Shown piece after piece: positions 28,638 to 30,110 of a stretch of DNA of 30,110 bases. This DNA is from an uncultured Bacteroidales bacterium. GTDB lineage: Bacteria; Bacteroidota; Bacteroidia; Bacteroidales; P3. Position numbers and translations under genes: made by a program. The stretch spans positions 1-30,110 of the forward strand of contig CALGCG010000099.1 of the NCBI GenBank assembly GCA_937884485.1. Direction: 5' to 3'. Numbering within the stretch: the stretch's first letter is position 1; each line of letters starts with the position of its first letter. The notes beneath the pieces are model-generated. The model was not told where the DNA came from and searched no databases. It was given only the letters and a program-made list of their open reading frames with translations.

Positions 28638-29146
28638 TGATTTTCTTTTATACTTTGTTGTTTCCTTCGCATAAACAAGGTGGTTGCAAAAATGACCAGA
28701 GCATAGATGACAGCAGGTGCCGTTGACATTACCCAAATGCTATCAAAGCAGCCACTAACTATGGAGGAATTGAATGCAAAACAATTGAACAACGGGTAGC
28801 CCAGGGAATAAATCAGAAACATGCCAATTATTAAAGCAAAAGGTTCAAATGGGAACACAGCAAAACCTACGAGCATCACTACCAAAGGGAAAAGGTAGAG
28901 CAATTTGATGTTACCTCTGCGCTTGAACATCATGGCTGGTCCGATGCCATGGATTAGCGCGGCGGCAATGCCGATGACCATAAACCAAAAGCCTGCCCAA
29001 AAGCCGTCGCCCTCGTCGTCGGCAAGCACGCTCCATTCGGTCGTCAGCAGTAAGATGACGAATGCGGCAATGTTAAGAGCCGTGTAGATGAGTGCAAATG
29101 TTCCATAGAACGACAGTCCCTTGTTATTAGATTTTTCTTCGTTCAT
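28634..29146 (-). CDS. Membrane protein of unknown function
   Basis: The 170-residue product has four to five predicted membrane helices (about 15-37 LSFYGTFALIYTALNIAAFVILLL, 58-75, 84-105, 110-128 and 140-160) separated by short loops, and a charged C-terminus (RRKQQSIKENQ). I do not recognise a family. The start MNEEKSNNKG (ATG at 29146) is preferred over an in-frame TTG upstream. Its stop codon overlaps the ATG of the LOG remnant. Confidence 0.75.
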   Translation of the reverse strand: MNEEKSNNKGLSFYGTFALIYTALNIAAFVILLLTTEWSVLADDEGDGFWAGFWFMVIGIAAALIHGIGPAMMFKRRGNIKLLYLFPLVVMLVGFAVFPFEPFALIIGMFLIYSLGYPLFNCFAFNSSIVSGCFDSIWVMSTAPAVIYALVIFATTLFMRRKQQSIKENQ

Positions 29147-29224
29147 CGTCTGTCTGTGTTTGTTGTTTCCGTTCAATTTATTGTTTCATTTCTGCATTTT
29201 CACCGCGCACAGGTGCGGAGGGCG

Positions 29225-29842
29225 TTATTTGTTGGTCTTAAAACCTATTGGCTTCCGCGGTTTGGCTTTCTCGTCCCTTAGTTGGTCGAGGGCGTCGTTG
29301 ATGGCTTCTATCTGTAGAGCTACTTCGTTGTTGGTCTGCTCCTGCTGGTCGTTGATGTCGTTCTGGTCGTGTAATATTTCTTCTACGTAAGCATTCAACT
29401 GGTCGACTTTGTGTGATAGTTGCTCATAGCGCAACTCCGATGCCTGTAATGCCGCCACCGCCTGCCTTACAGCGACAAATGCCCTCATTATATTGATATT
29501 AACCTGAATGGCAATCTTGCTACGAAGCAGTCCTGACAACATGGCAACGCCCTCCTCGGTGAATGCGAATGGGGCGTATTTGCTGTGCTGCCCTCGTCCT
29601 GTCTTTAAGGTGCCATTTTGGCATCTTAAAGATGATACTTCTTCTGGTGTCAGTTCAAACATGAAATCTTTCGGGAAACGGTCTATGTTGCGTCGAACCT
29701 GCCGTTTAAGCTGAGATACTTCGACCTCATACATCTCGGCAAGGTCGTTGTCAAGCATAACCTTCTGGCCTCGGATTTCATATATAACATTCTTGATGTC
29801 GTTTGGTTTATGATTGGTCGATATGATTATATCTGATTCCAT
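29225..29842 (-). CDS. ORF6N domain protein (phage-type regulator)
   Basis: ORF6N is a DNA-binding domain first seen in phage and virus regulators (KilA-N group) and common on Bacteroidota chromosomes. In the 205-residue product residues 14-100 carry the domain (VIYEIRGQKVMLDNDLAEMYEVEVSQLKRQVRRNIDRFPKDFMFELT...YAPFAFTEEGVAMLSGLLRS), followed by a coiled-coil-like helical C-terminus to about 195. No other phage genes are nearby, so it is an isolated gene and not part of a visible prophage. Its target is unknown. Confidence 0.9.
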   Translation of the reverse strand: MESDIIISTNHKPNDIKNVIYEIRGQKVMLDNDLAEMYEVEVSQLKRQVRRNIDRFPKDFMFELTPEEVSSLRCQNGTLKTGRGQHSKYAPFAFTEEGVAMLSGLLRSKIAIQVNINIMRAFVAVRQAVAALQASELRYEQLSHKVDQLNAYVEEILHDQNDINDQQEQTNNEVALQIEAINDALDQLRDEKAKPRKPIGFKTNK

Positions 29843-29892
29843 ATTTTGTTGTATCTCATAATGCGGTCACAATTCGTGATAGCATATTTTTG

Positions 29893-29924
29893 AAGTCTGG
29901 AAGGCCTCTCGACCTTCCAGACTT
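29893..29924. terminator. 12-bp-stem hairpin after nifJ
   Basis: AAGTCTGGAAGG (29893-29904) pairs perfectly with CCTTCCAGACTT (29913-29924) across an 8-nt loop, 16 bp beyond the nifJ stop. No long T-run follows on the minus strand. Likely the terminator of nifJ. Confidence 0.65.
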
Positions 29925-29940
29925 GGTTTTGAGCGGATGA

Positions 29941-30110
29941 TTACATCTCGCTCAGTTTCTTGTAACCCTCGTAGCGCAGTTTGGCGTTGCGCTCGGTGGC
30001 GACGAAGAGTTCTTCGGCCTCCTGGGGGAAGGTCTTCATCAGCGAGTTGTAGCGGACCTCGCCCATAATGAAGTCGCGGAACTTGCTCCAGTCGGGCTCC
30101 TTCGAGTCGA
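29941..30110 (-). CDS. nifJ: Pyruvate:ferredoxin (flavodoxin) oxidoreductase, C-terminal end (partial)
   Basis: Only the last 56 codons are inside the window; the gene continues past its right edge. The peptide reads DSKEPDWSKFRDFIMGEVRYNSLMKTFPQ..., ending in KLRYEGYKKLSEM, which resembles the C-terminus of single-chain PFOR. That enzyme oxidises pyruvate to acetyl-CoA and CO2 and reduces ferredoxin, a core step in anaerobes. Identification rests on this short tail, so it is good but not certain. Confidence 0.72.
   Translation of the reverse strand, partial: DSKEPDWSKFRDFIMGEVRYNSLMKTFPQEAEELFVATERNAKLRYEGYKKLSEM

Noticed and set aside
29225..29842. Prophage suggested by the ORF6N protein
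   Set aside because: No integrase, structural, lysis or attachment-site signature is present around it; ORF6N genes occur singly on Bacteroidota chromosomes.

Overview
The window is a chromosomal segment of a Bacteroidota bacterium, almost certainly order Bacteroidales and GC-rich for that group. The evidence is a gldD gene, DUF4954 and other Bacteroidota-restricted families, repeated promoters of the TTTG-N19-TAnnTTTG type (-33/-7 boxes), general lack of Shine-Dalgarno sequences, and short tandem or palindromic intergenic repeats of the kind common in gut Bacteroidales. I cannot name the genus.

Layout. 1-53: part of an 11-bp-unit repeat. 83-5188 (minus): gldD, mrdA (PBP2), rodA, clpX, i.e. 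cell elongation and proteolysis. 5242-5607 (plus): a short relic or mini-form of a methyltransferase family, apparently leaderless. 5604-8713 (minus): ECF sigma factor, SpoU/TrmH RNA methyltransferase, thiL, pcm. 8714-9177: a non-coding region holding a ~180-bp palindrome of 11-bp units. 9178-10332 (plus): conserved hypothetical, tRNA-Glu(UUC), rpsT. 10417-13860 (minus): DUF4954 protein and rmuC. 13934-17258 (plus): rplM-rpsI-rpsB-tsf with structured leaders before rplM and rpsB, ending in a strong terminator.

17300-21857 (minus) is accessory: two overlapping exported or membrane proteins of unknown role, one with an N-terminal cysteine cluster; a three-gene operon (DUF4419 lipoprotein, unknown protein, TPR protein); and a small lipoprotein. 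comM (minus) and sodB (plus) diverge from a shared promoter region at 23523-23650. 24252-24355 is a second 11-bp-unit inverted repeat that can fold into a 36-bp hairpin.

24474-27048 (minus) is the most interesting segment. It is a tightly packed run: DUF3791 small protein, DUF3990 ADP-ribosyltransferase-like protein (frameshifted here), a 73-residue small protein, a 413-residue protein that appears to join a DprA/SLOG-like Rossmann domain, two Myb/SANT-like DNA-binding motifs and a PD-(D/E)XK nuclease core, and YraN (another PD-(D/E)XK family). It looks like a toxin-antitoxin or defence cassette joined to a DNA-processing pair. The rest (27120-30110, minus) holds a DUF1295 methyltransferase-like membrane protein, a lipocalin, a membrane protein followed by a 38-residue fragment of a LOG-family enzyme, an ORF6N-domain regulator, and the C-terminal end of pyruvate:ferredoxin oxidoreductase.
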